From Chthonomonas sp. UBA2391 (GTDB lineage Bacteria > Armatimonadota > Fimbriimonadia > Fimbriimonadales > Fimbriimonadaceae), in the NCBI GenBank assembly GCA_002343825.1, contig DDSL01000035.1, positions 1 to 5,960 of the forward strand: a stretch of 5,960 nucleotides of DNA, in the 5' to 3' direction. The notes below the pieces were generated by a model that made no database searches, was not told where the DNA came from, and saw nothing but the letters and a program-made list of their open reading frames with translations. A program made the position numbers and the translations under genes. The first letter of the stretch is position 1. Each line of letters opens with the position of its first letter. Of the stretch, positions 1 to 5,960 are shown piece by piece.

Positions 1-414
1 GCCGCCCTCATCACCGACCTGAAACGGCGCGGACTCCTGGAGGACACCCTCGTCGTGTGGGCGGGTGAATTCGGCCGAACCGTGTACTGCCAGGGGCCCC
101 TTACTCAGACGAACTACGGCCGCGACCACCACCCACGGGCGTTCACGATCTGGATGGCGGGCGGCGGGGTCAAACCCGGTCTCGTCTATGGCCAAACGGA
201 CGACTTCGGCTACAACATCGTGGATAAGGACGGAGCGATCATCGACCCGAGCGCATCCGAGTTCACGCCAGGGGCGGTGCATGTTCACGATCTCCACGCG
301 ACCATGCTGCACCAGTTGGGCATCGACCATACCCAACTCACGTACCACTTTCAGGGTCGTGACTTCCGCCTCACCGACGTCCACGGGCACGTCGTGAAAG
401 AGCTTCTCCGCTGA
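1..414 (+). CDS. DUF1501 family protein, C-terminal fragment (5' end outside window)
   Basis: Frame 1 is open from the first base to a TGA at 412-414, giving the last 137 residues of a longer protein. Recognisable DUF1501 (PF07394) segments are WAGEFGRT at residues 20-27 of the fragment, then GRDHHPRAFTIWMAGGGVKPG, and near the end HDLHATMLHQLGIDH followed by FQGRDFRLTDVHG. This is the usual close of these roughly 400-480 residue proteins. The family has an alkaline-phosphatase/sulfatase-like fold and is greatly expanded in planctomycetes, where the gene commonly follows a DUF1549/DUF1553 (PSD1) gene; that neighbour would lie to the left of base 1. The exact substrate is not known, and a hydrolase acting outside the cytoplasm is an inference. 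The many His and Asp residues (GRDHH, HDLH, HVHD) would suit metal binding. It ends 16 bases from the convergent GH95 gene. The family call is firm; the biochemical role is open. Confidence 0.93.
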   Translation, partial: AALITDLKRRGLLEDTLVVWAGEFGRTVYCQGPLTQTNYGRDHHPRAFTIWMAGGGVKPGLVYGQTDDFGYNIVDKDGAIIDPSASEFTPGAVHVHDLHATMLHQLGIDHTQLTYHFQGRDFRLTDVHGHVVKELLR

Positions 415-430
415 AGTCCTGTCTCCGGAG

Positions 431-2887
431 TTATCCGAGCGTGAACGTGAACGACACGGCTTTCCCGGCCGGGAGAACGACCTTCACCACTCGGCCATTG
501 CCACCTCGAACGGCCTGCGCCACTCCGGAGGACGTCGTGACGCGCTCGACGCGTGACGGCAACTGGATCTCCAGCGTTTGAGCGTGCTTCGAGGAAAGAG
601 CCACGGTGATCTGGCCCGGCTTCCACGTCATGCGCTTGACCTCGACTTGGCCCCGGCACAGGACTCCTTCGATGGCCCCTATCGGCCATTCCTGAGGCAA
701 CGCCGGCAGCAGCGAGAGCCTACCCGGCACCGAGTTCACCAGCATCTGAATGACGACGGCGGGCAGGCCCCCGCTCACATCCATGTTCAAGAGGGATCGG
801 GGGTTATGCATCGAGGCCAGGTTGCTTAGCCAGTAGCTGTTCACCAGCCTCACGACGGCCTGGTAAGCCAATGCTCCATCACCGAGAGTTGCGGCGGCTT
901 GGCCAAGTTGGACGAGTCCAAACGACATGAATCCGGCGTTCTTGTAGTGGTTTTCCAGTTTGATCTGGACGATCTTGCGAAAGGCCGCTTGCAGCTTGGG
1001 GTTCTTGGCAAGCTCGTCCGGCATCGTATAGAACAACGGATAGAGCTGCGACGAATGCCGGTGGTCGAGGTTATCCGCGATGCGCGGCGTGAGCCACTCC
1101 TTGACCACGCCATCGCTGCCGATCATGTACGGCGGCATTCGCTCGAGCATCCGCTTCCACACCGGGATTTTCGACTTGTTGACCCCAAGGTGCTGCGATG
1201 CCATGATGAGGTTCGCGAACAGTTCTTTCGCCACCGCGACATCCATCGTCGCATTGTAAGTGGCTTGAGAGCCCGTGTTCTTGGGGAAATTCTCAGGAGA
1301 CGTCGTCGGGTTGAAGACGTACTTACCGTCCGGTCCGAGGTAGAGATAGTCTTCGAAGAACAGCGCCGCTTCCTCCATGAAGGGCAGGGCATGTTCCTTC
1401 AGATACGCGCGATCACCGGTGAAAAGGTAGTAATCGTAGAAGAAGCGTGCGGCCCAGGCCGCGCCCGCCACCCACATGCCGCCGGCGAAGTCCGGAGCCA
1501 GTGCGTTGTTATAGCCGTTGGTCGTAGAACGTGACGGCAAGATAATGCCGCGGGCTCCGAAGATGTGTTTGGCGTTGACACGCAGATAAGGAACAAGGGA
1601 CTCGATGTAGGACGTGTAGGCGAGCATCAGCTCGGGTGTGTTTCCGGGAAGCATGCCTGCGATCGCCGAAGGCACGTTGCCGTTATGCGTGAAGTCGCTC
1701 GCCCACGCCGGCACGTACGTGCCGGCCCAGATGCCCTGAAGGGTCGGCGGGAGCTCGCCGGTCGAGCAAATGATGTTGTATCGGCCCGCGTCGAAGACCT
1801 TCTCGGTCAACGCCGGCGACAAGTCCTCGTTGGTCGATGCCGCAATCAATGCCTCGGAGGTCTTATCACGAGCGGACCCGCCACCGAGATCGAGGAGCAC
1901 ACGATTGAAGAGCTTCCCGTGTATCGCCGCATGTCGCTTGAGCAGTGCGGCATAGCCGGTCGGGAGGCGATCGAGCTGTTTCTTCATCGCTTCGATCTTT
2001 GGCAGACCTGGATCGTAAATCGGCTCGATCGCCGTAAAGACGAGGACTCGATCCGCGTCCTCGATCTTCATGACGCCGCCCTCCGCCGTCACCTTTCCGC
2101 CCGTCGCCACCACACGGCAGACCCCCTCCAGGCGATGAATGCTGCCCGGATATGCGCGCGTGAAGGTGCTCGAAAAGGTCAGATGGGTCCGATCGGCGTC
2201 GGCAACGAGATTCGAGACATGGCTGCGAAACACTTCGTTCGATGCCTCTACGGTCTTGGCCCCGAGGCCGATCTCGGGGGTCCGCGGACCAAGCTCCAAG
2301 GTGCAGTCGATCGACCCTTTTCCTGGACCCGATATCTGTATCAGGCCAACACCGTCGGCTCTGGAAACGAACGCTCGCCGCTCGAAAGTCCCTGCTTCGT
2401 CAGCCCACCGCACGGTGGCCTCCCCGGTTTGGAAGTCGACGCTTCGGGCATAGTCTCGAACCGGGCCGTGTCCGGGCATCCGCACGCGCATGTCGAAGGC
2501 CGGCACGAACGGATCGGGATACAGGAAGCTTTCTTGCCCCGAGAGATCGAAGGCCAGCTGAGCCGCCTGTTTGTACAGGCCCCGATCGATCAGTCGTCGG
2601 ACCTCGAAGAGTCGCGCCGACGAGTCCGGCGGCACGACGGGCGGTCCCATCGGCAGAAACAGGCGGTGATGGGTGTAGATCAGGGTCTCGTCGAGTGGCT
2701 GGCCGAGGAGGTTCGCGCCGATCGTTCCGTTCCCGCAAAGGAGCCCCTGCTCCCACGTGACGCCCGGGGTCGTACTCACGAACCCGCGCTTCGGATGGGG
2801 GAGCAGCGTCGAACTTGGATCGGAGGTTGGAGAAGTCATGATCGGCGCGAGCGAGAGGACAAAGCAGATGAGAGTGAGGTTCGCCAT
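431..2887 (-). CDS. Exported glycoside hydrolase family 95-like protein (alpha-L-fucosidase / alpha-L-galactosidase family)
   Basis: The 818-residue product has a short hydrophobic leader (LTLICFVLSLAPIM, residues 4-17), so export is likely. Residues 40-330 match the GH95 N-terminal beta domain (WEQGLLCGNGTIGANLLGQP, 45-64). The (alpha/alpha)6 barrel follows: FDAGRYNIICSTG 365-377, LQGIWAG 383-389, HNGN 401-404, PTTSPEN 527-533, DHRHSSQLYPLF 608-619, NMDVSGG 701-707. The C-terminal beta domain has LSLLPALPQEWPIGAIEG (724-741). By comparison with Bifidobacterium AfcA, an inverting 1,2-alpha-L-fucosidase, N402 and N404 match its catalytic Asn pair, E532 the general acid and D703 the Asp that activates water; this mapping is by eye. 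Two usual signatures are changed: MNYWP after the Asn pair is replaced by PSAIAGM, and HRHxSHL reads HRHSSQL. Substrate may therefore differ from simple fucosides. The start at 2887 was chosen for its AGGTG site and leader; 2911 (adds MRRDPGAP, giving a charged N-region) is a reasonable alternative. Length is normal for the family. Confidence 0.88.
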   Translation of the reverse strand: MANLTLICFVLSLAPIMTSPTSDPSSTLLPHPKRGFVSTTPGVTWEQGLLCGNGTIGANLLGQPLDETLIYTHHRLFLPMGPPVVPPDSSARLFEVRRLIDRGLYKQAAQLAFDLSGQESFLYPDPFVPAFDMRVRMPGHGPVRDYARSVDFQTGEATVRWADEAGTFERRAFVSRADGVGLIQISGPGKGSIDCTLELGPRTPEIGLGAKTVEASNEVFRSHVSNLVADADRTHLTFSSTFTRAYPGSIHRLEGVCRVVATGGKVTAEGGVMKIEDADRVLVFTAIEPIYDPGLPKIEAMKKQLDRLPTGYAALLKRHAAIHGKLFNRVLLDLGGGSARDKTSEALIAASTNEDLSPALTEKVFDAGRYNIICSTGELPPTLQGIWAGTYVPAWASDFTHNGNVPSAIAGMLPGNTPELMLAYTSYIESLVPYLRVNAKHIFGARGIILPSRSTTNGYNNALAPDFAGGMWVAGAAWAARFFYDYYLFTGDRAYLKEHALPFMEEAALFFEDYLYLGPDGKYVFNPTTSPENFPKNTGSQATYNATMDVAVAKELFANLIMASQHLGVNKSKIPVWKRMLERMPPYMIGSDGVVKEWLTPRIADNLDHRHSSQLYPLFYTMPDELAKNPKLQAAFRKIVQIKLENHYKNAGFMSFGLVQLGQAAATLGDGALAYQAVVRLVNSYWLSNLASMHNPRSLLNMDVSGGLPAVVIQMLVNSVPGRLSLLPALPQEWPIGAIEGVLCRGQVEVKRMTWKPGQITVALSSKHAQTLEIQLPSRVERVTTSSGVAQAVRGGNGRVVKVVLPAGKAVSFTFTLG

Positions 2888-2892
2888 CGGTG

Positions 2893-2897
2893 CACCT
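2893..2897 (-). promoter_or_regulatory. Ribosome binding site of the GH95 gene
   Basis: On the minus strand AGGTG lies 5 bases before the ATG at 2887. It is a modest Shine-Dalgarno match that favours this start over the in-frame ATG at 2911, where the nearest purine-rich stretch (AAGGGA) is about 11 bases away. Confidence 0.5.
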
Positions 2898-2933
2898 GGG
2901 TCCCTGCGCATCCGGCATCGCCGTCCCTTGATC

Positions 2934-3104
2934 CGCGATCGCGCGTCGCGAGGGAGCGCCATGCGGTCAACTTTGCCGGGTCGCGATCGGAAGATACCCG
3001 TAGCCGATCCCGTCGGGCGGTCCTTGCCGTCGGGGAAGGACTGCAGGCCGATGATCCCGCGAGACGATCGCGATGAGTCGCGTCCGCCCAGTGGCTCGAT
3101 CGCG
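2934..3104. repeat. Four CGATCGCG / CGCGATCG octamers in the divergent region
   Basis: CGCGATCGCG, a perfect 10-base palindrome, is at 2934-2943. CGCGATCG is at 2982-2989. CGATCGCG is at 3065-3072 and again at 3097-3104. CGATCG alone is also common inside the neighbouring genes, so the cluster may partly reflect genome word bias. It could also be a methylation or protein-binding site. Confidence 0.35.
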
Positions 3105-3126
3105 TTCTCAACCACGCGCGAGAACG
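3103..3126. repeat. Inverted repeat CGTTCTC-N10-GAGAACG
   Basis: Arms 3103-3109 and 3120-3126 are perfectly complementary over 7 bases with a 10-base spacer. It lies in the middle of the divergent region, about 135 bases before the rightward start and 215 bases before the leftward start. The roughly 17-base centre-to-centre spacing of the arms is wider than one helical turn (about 10.5 bp) but still compatible with a dimeric repressor operator. There is no T-run after it on either strand, so a terminator is unlikely. A role is inferred only from symmetry and position. Confidence 0.35.
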
Positions 3127-3235
3127 TCAATGATCCCGAAAGCGTGCTCAAGGCGGCTCGGAAGGGATTCAATTCCCATGGGACTGAGCGAATCGCAGGC
3201 CGGCGGTGATTTTTCGCCGTTCGGTTGTCCTTCAT

Positions 3236-3244
3236 TGCTAGAAT
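3236..3244 (+). promoter_or_regulatory. Possible extended -10 promoter of the FecR/TPR gene
   Basis: TGCTAGAAT matches the extended -10 form TGnTATAAT with one mismatch. No TTGACA-like -35 lies 16-18 bases upstream, which an extended -10 promoter can tolerate. Transcription would start near 3250, leaving the Shine-Dalgarno site almost at the mRNA 5' end; that very short leader is the main reason for doubt. Confidence 0.28.
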
Positions 3245-3250
3245 GCAAGC

Positions 3251-3255
3251 AGGAG
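3251..3255 (+). promoter_or_regulatory. Ribosome binding site fixing the FecR/TPR start
   Basis: AGGAG lies 6 bases before the ATG at 3262, a near-ideal Shine-Dalgarno arrangement. It decides the start against in-frame ATGs at 3130 and 3178, which would add charged, non-signal-like residues in front of the hydrophobic stretch. Confidence 0.75.
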
Positions 3256-3261
3256 ATTGCC

Positions 3262-5960
3262 ATGCTCTCGCAAGGTTTGTTGCTTGTCGTGCTGTTGTCC
3301 CAGCCGGCCTCACTGCCGAAGTTGGTCGGGACGCTTTCCGTCGCCGAGGGGAAGGTCCGCCTCGAACGGACCGGCCGAGACCCGCAATGGGCGGGCCGAT
3401 ATGTCCGCTTGCGGGTCGGCGACAAAATCACCGTCGTCGAGAAGCCCAAGGCCACGCTGCGGATGGACCTCAGCCGCGAGACGTTCCGCCTCCCCGAGAA
3501 GGGAGCCTGGCAGGTCGAGGAGCGTTCGCTCAAGGTCCTCGAGGGAGCCGCCCTGGTCTTGCTCCACCGCGAGAAGCCGATCCGCCAGACCCCCGGAGCC
3601 AAGCCCCCGACGATGGCGGGCCGCATCCGCGGCGACGACAGCTCGGTGAAGCCGGTTGGGGCGATCGTCTCGGGTCCGATCACGGTGACCTGGAACCCCG
3701 CGGCCGGCGTGACGAAGACCGTCGTCGAGCTGCTCGATGGGGCCGGAAAGAAGCTGTGGTCGAAGCGCGCGGGCAAGGACCCCTCGCTGGGATTGCCAGG
3801 CGACAAGGTGAAGCCGGGAGTGTGGGTCCAGGTCCGCGTGACCCAGTCCGGGGCGGGGAGTCCGTCGGTCGGCAGCACGTGGGTCCGGCTCATGAGCCCG
3901 GCAGAGCGCTCGGCCCTGGAAGCCGCGGAGAAGGACCTTCGTGGGGTCCTGGCCGACGATCCCGTGGCCCTAGGGCTGGCGCTCGGGGACGTGTGGGCCT
4001 CGGCGGGACTGGTGTCGCGGCTGCAGGACGCCCTGGCGGTGATGTTCCCCGAGTTCGTGGCCAGGCCCAACCCGAGTTCCGGCGTGAAGCAGGACTGGCA
4101 CGGCAAGCACGGCGAGTGGTTGGAGGTGGCGGGCTTCCCGGGTCTCGCCCTCGCCGAGTTTGAGCGGGCGTGGAAGGCGGGGGGGCGAGTTGAAGAGCTG
4201 AAACTCGCAATCGAGCGGCTCGGGGGCAAGGCCGAGCCTGAGGAGTGGGAAAGGCTTGCTGCCGAGCGGGATCGGTTGATGGCGGAGCGGAAGTTCGCGG
4301 AGGCTCTCCCCGTCGCGCGGAAGGTCGTGGAGATCTTGCGCGAATTCACCTTGGAACTTCCCTTGGCATCCGCGCTCCGTTCACTTGGGAGGATATCCTA
4401 TAGCGAAGGTTATCCACACAATGCAGAAAGTGCCTTTCGAGAGTCCGTATCGATCTACGAAAGACTCCTCCCCGACTCCGCAGACTTGGCAACAAGCGTA
4501 ACAGATCTTGGGTTTGTAGCTCATGCTATGGGAAACTTCGATGATGCCGAGCGCTTCATCTTGGCGGCAGTTAGTATTCAGGAAGGTCTCTTCCCTGGCA
4601 CATGGATTATTGCTTACAACTACTTTCTGCTGGCTGACATCTCCTGGCGACGAGGAGATTTACAAACTGCACGCCGAAGGTACTTGGTTGCGTATACCAT
4701 TTACCAAAGGACTAGTCAGAACAGCGAAGACTTGGCGCTGACAGCACATAACCTTGGGGTTCTCGCATGGCAGGACGGTGATCTAGAAGAAGCCCTACGA
4801 CGATGGACTGTTGCACTGGAAATTAGAAGACAAATCGCCCCGGATTCTCTACGTCTTGCAGAGAGCTTGTCAAACATGAGCGCGCTTGTAACGAAAATGG
4901 GAGACCTCGAGAAGGGAGGCAGCCTTTGTCTTGCAGCGCTAAGCATCTTCAACAAACATGCTCCCGGGTCGATGAGCTGCGGACGGGCTACGAACAACCT
5001 CGGCTTGATCGCATTGGAAAGCGGTCAACTTGAGATTGCTGATCGGCATTTTCGATCTGCCCTGGCGATCTTTGAGAAACTCGCACCAGACTCCTTCGAG
5101 ATGGCTGGACTCATGGGCAATTTGGGTCGCATCGCTCACGAACTCGGGAATCTGGAGGAGGCTCGCACATGGTGCGATCGCTCTGCTTCCATCCTGGGTA
5201 AGATAGCACCCGGTACCTCGGACTTCGCCTTGTCCCAGCACCTATTGGGCATAATTGCAAGAGACCGACAGGATTACTCCGAATCAGAGCGGCTGTTCAG
5301 GTCAGCTGCGGATCTGAGGCATCGCATCTGCCCGGGCACACTGGATGAAGCTCAAAGCCTAACCGCGCTTGGTGTTGTTGCCAGCGATAAAGGGGACCTG
5401 AATGAGGGTAGGCGTTCACAAGAGGCCGCCCTTGCCATCCAAGAGAAGGTCGCCCCAAACTCCCTGGATGTGCTATTCAGCCTCGTCAACCTCGGGATCT
5501 TCGCCGCTGAACGTGGGGATCACACCGTCGTTTCGGCATTGAGTGGCCGATCCCTCGAACTTGTCACCACCCTCCTCACGTCCCAGGGACTCTCGCGGGC
5601 GGGGGAACTCGGCAGTATCGGGGCTGAGACCAACAAGTCACTTCTCCGCCTCGGCTGGCTCGATCACCCCGAATCCTCGTACCCCTGGCTCCCGACGCTG
5701 CGCGCGGCGGGGCTGACCCTCCAGACCCGGGCCAAGATCAGCGAAAAGGCCGCCGAAACCGACGAGGAGGTCCGGAAAGCTCGCAGCGCGGTCCAGATCG
5801 CGACCAAGCAGGAGACCGACTGGGTCACCAGCCCCCGGCCCAAGGAGATGGACGAGAAGACCTGGAACGACCAGCTCATCGATCTGCGCTCCAAACGTCA
5901 GTCCGCCGAACTCGCGCTGGCGACGCTGCTGAAGGCCAAAGATCCCCGTCTCGGCGCTGA
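3262..5960 (+). CDS. FecR-like / TPR-repeat protein, probably with a CHAT domain beyond the window (3' end missing)
   Basis: From the ATG at 3262 one frame runs 899 codons to the window edge without a stop. Residues 1-18 are hydrophobic (LLLVVLL), resembling a weak signal peptide that lacks a basic N-region. Residues 20-105 resemble a FecR domain: VGTLSVAEGKVRLER, then LRVGDKITVVEKPKATLRMDL. Residues 128-212 look like an Ig/Fn3-type beta domain (GPITVTWNPAAGV, then KPGVWVQVRVTQ). Residues 213-368 are helical and charged. Residues 369-778 are ten TPR units with Leu at 375 and every 41 residues to 744. Residues 810-899 form a charged helical region (LTLQTRAKISEKA; DQLIDLRSKRQSAELALATLL) like the segment linking TPRs to CHAT peptidase domains in planctomycete proteins. 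A CHAT domain next is therefore an inference. The likely role is protein-protein scaffolding or regulated proteolysis; no catalytic residue is in view. GC falls from about 70-73% to 50% over the TPR part only. It is transcribed divergently from the GH95 gene. Confidence 0.9.
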   Translation, partial: MLSQGLLLVVLLSQPASLPKLVGTLSVAEGKVRLERTGRDPQWAGRYVRLRVGDKITVVEKPKATLRMDLSRETFRLPEKGAWQVEERSLKVLEGAALVLLHREKPIRQTPGAKPPTMAGRIRGDDSSVKPVGAIVSGPITVTWNPAAGVTKTVVELLDGAGKKLWSKRAGKDPSLGLPGDKVKPGVWVQVRVTQSGAGSPSVGSTWVRLMSPAERSALEAAEKDLRGVLADDPVALGLALGDVWASAGLVSRLQDALAVMFPEFVARPNPSSGVKQDWHGKHGEWLEVAGFPGLALAEFERAWKAGGRVEELKLAIERLGGKAEPEEWERLAAERDRLMAERKFAEALPVARKVVEILREFTLELPLASALRSLGRISYSEGYPHNAESAFRESVSIYERLLPDSADLATSVTDLGFVAHAMGNFDDAERFILAAVSIQEGLFPGTWIIAYNYFLLADISWRRGDLQTARRRYLVAYTIYQRTSQNSEDLALTAHNLGVLAWQDGDLEEALRRWTVALEIRRQIAPDSLRLAESLSNMSALVTKMGDLEKGGSLCLAALSIFNKHAPGSMSCGRATNNLGLIALESGQLEIADRHFRSALAIFEKLAPDSFEMAGLMGNLGRIAHELGNLEEARTWCDRSASILGKIAPGTSDFALSQHLLGIIARDRQDYSESERLFRSAADLRHRICPGTLDEAQSLTALGVVASDKGDLNEGRRSQEAALAIQEKVAPNSLDVLFSLVNLGIFAAERGDHTVVSALSGRSLELVTTLLTSQGLSRAGELGSIGAETNKSLLRLGWLDHPESSYPWLPTLRAAGLTLQTRAKISEKAAETDEEVRKARSAVQIATKQETDWVTSPRPKEMDEKTWNDQLIDLRSKRQSAELALATLLKAKDPRLGA
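4366..5595 (+). repeat. Ten tandem TPR units encoded with an exact 123-base period
   Basis: Inside the FecR/TPR gene, ten units of 41 codons follow each other without a single insertion or deletion. The helix-A Leu sits at residues 375, 416, 457, 498, 539 (Met), 580, 621, 662, 703 and 744. It is followed by Gly in eight units; Ala458 and Ser540 are the exceptions. Typical Gly (383, 424) and Ala (388, 429) TPR positions fit. A linker Pro, mostly in an A-P-[DGN]-[ST] context, recurs at 404, 445, 527, 568, 609, 650, 691 and 732, with Gln at 486. The DNA copies are clearly diverged, so this is an old protein-level repeat rather than a fresh tandem duplication. The unit resembles the 42-residue kinesin-light-chain-type TPR (TPR_10/TPR_12) minus one residue. 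Confidence 0.9.

Larger units (their letters stand above)
2888..3261. promoter_or_regulatory. Divergent non-coding region between the GH95 and FecR/TPR genes
   Basis: These 374 bases separate two genes transcribed away from each other, so promoters for both must lie here unless they lie further inside the genes. Frames remain open through it on both strands, but the translations are Arg/Ser/Gly/Pro-rich with no recognisable motif, as expected by chance in GC-rich DNA. I found an extended -10 element for the rightward gene, an inverted repeat and clustered CGATCGCG-type octamers. No convincing -35/-10 pair was found for the leftward gene: minus-strand TTGACC and TTGACG hexamers exist, but neither has a -10 at proper spacing. 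Confidence 0.6.

Noticed and set aside
406..430. Possible terminator hairpin CTCCG-N15-CGGAG between the convergent genes
   Set aside because: Only a 5-bp stem with a long loop, partly inside the DUF1501 coding end, and no T-run on either side.
1565..3076. 503-codon plus-strand open frame opposite the GH95 gene
   Set aside because: Arg-, His- and Gly-rich translation with no recognisable motif. It mirrors the well-supported GH95 coding frame.
3130..3261. Upstream in-frame ATGs at 3130 and 3178 for the FecR/TPR gene
   Set aside because: No comparable Shine-Dalgarno site, and the extra residues do not look like a signal peptide. The 3262 start has AGGAG at ideal spacing.
2888..3313. In-frame N-terminal extension of the GH95 gene by 142 codons to an ATG at 3313
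   Set aside because: The added residues are basic and Ser/Gly/Pro-rich with no family match. They would bury the signal peptide and overlap the start of the divergent gene. The 2887 start has a ribosome site and leader.
3225..4163. 312-codon plus-strand frame overlapping the start of the FecR/TPR gene
   Set aside because: Gly/Arg/Pro-rich alternative frame; the frame beginning at 3262 carries the domain signals and continues for 899 codons.
3108..4349. Long minus-strand open frame opposite the FecR/TPR gene
   Set aside because: Ser/Arg/Pro/Thr-rich translation without domains, lying antisense to a frame with clear FecR-like features. It is an open-frame artefact of high GC.
4366..5595. Link to the TPR-CHAT subunit of type III-E CRISPR systems
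   Set aside because: No CRISPR repeats, gRAMP-like gene or adaptation genes in the window, and the FecR-like N-terminus does not fit that subunit.
1..5960. tRNA, rRNA, CRISPR array, insertion sequence or attachment site
   Set aside because: Read on both strands; no cloverleaf with a conserved TTCRA arm, no regular short direct repeats with spacers, and no transposase or terminal inverted repeats were found.

Overview
The window looks like a chromosome fragment from a GC-rich planctomycete, most likely of the Isosphaeraceae/Gemmataceae kind. I infer this from three things: a DUF1501 protein, a secreted family-95 glycoside hydrolase, and a very long protein with a FecR-like N-terminus and tetratricopeptide (TPR) repeats. 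All three types are typical of planctomycete genomes. No ribosomal or other marker gene is present, so the assignment rests on gene content only.

Layout: bases 1-414 (+) are the C-terminal end of a DUF1501 gene that begins outside the window. After 16 bases comes the end of a convergent gene, 431-2887 (-), encoding an 818-residue exported GH95-like enzyme (alpha-L-fucosidase / alpha-L-galactosidase family). Its catalytic residues are kept, but two signature motifs are altered. Bases 2888-3261 are a 374-base non-coding divergent region. It holds the ribosome binding sites of both flanking genes, a 7-bp inverted repeat, four CGATCGCG-type octamers and a possible extended -10 promoter. From 3262 (+) a single reading frame stays open to the last base (899 codons, no stop). 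It encodes a signal-like N-terminus, a FecR-like domain, an Ig-like segment, a helical linker, ten TPR units in strict 41-residue register, and a charged helical region of the type that often precedes a CHAT (caspase-like) domain. The C-terminus lies outside the window.

The left half fits polysaccharide breakdown: DUF1501 proteins and fucosidase-type enzymes often occur in planctomycete loci for fucose-rich or sulfated glycans. The right half is a separate, divergently transcribed signalling or scaffold protein with no visible functional tie to the sugar genes. Its most striking property is an internal drop in GC, from about 70-73% in the flanks to about 50%, over just the TPR array, with an intact frame and perfect repeat register. 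No RNA genes, CRISPR array, insertion sequence or integration site were seen.
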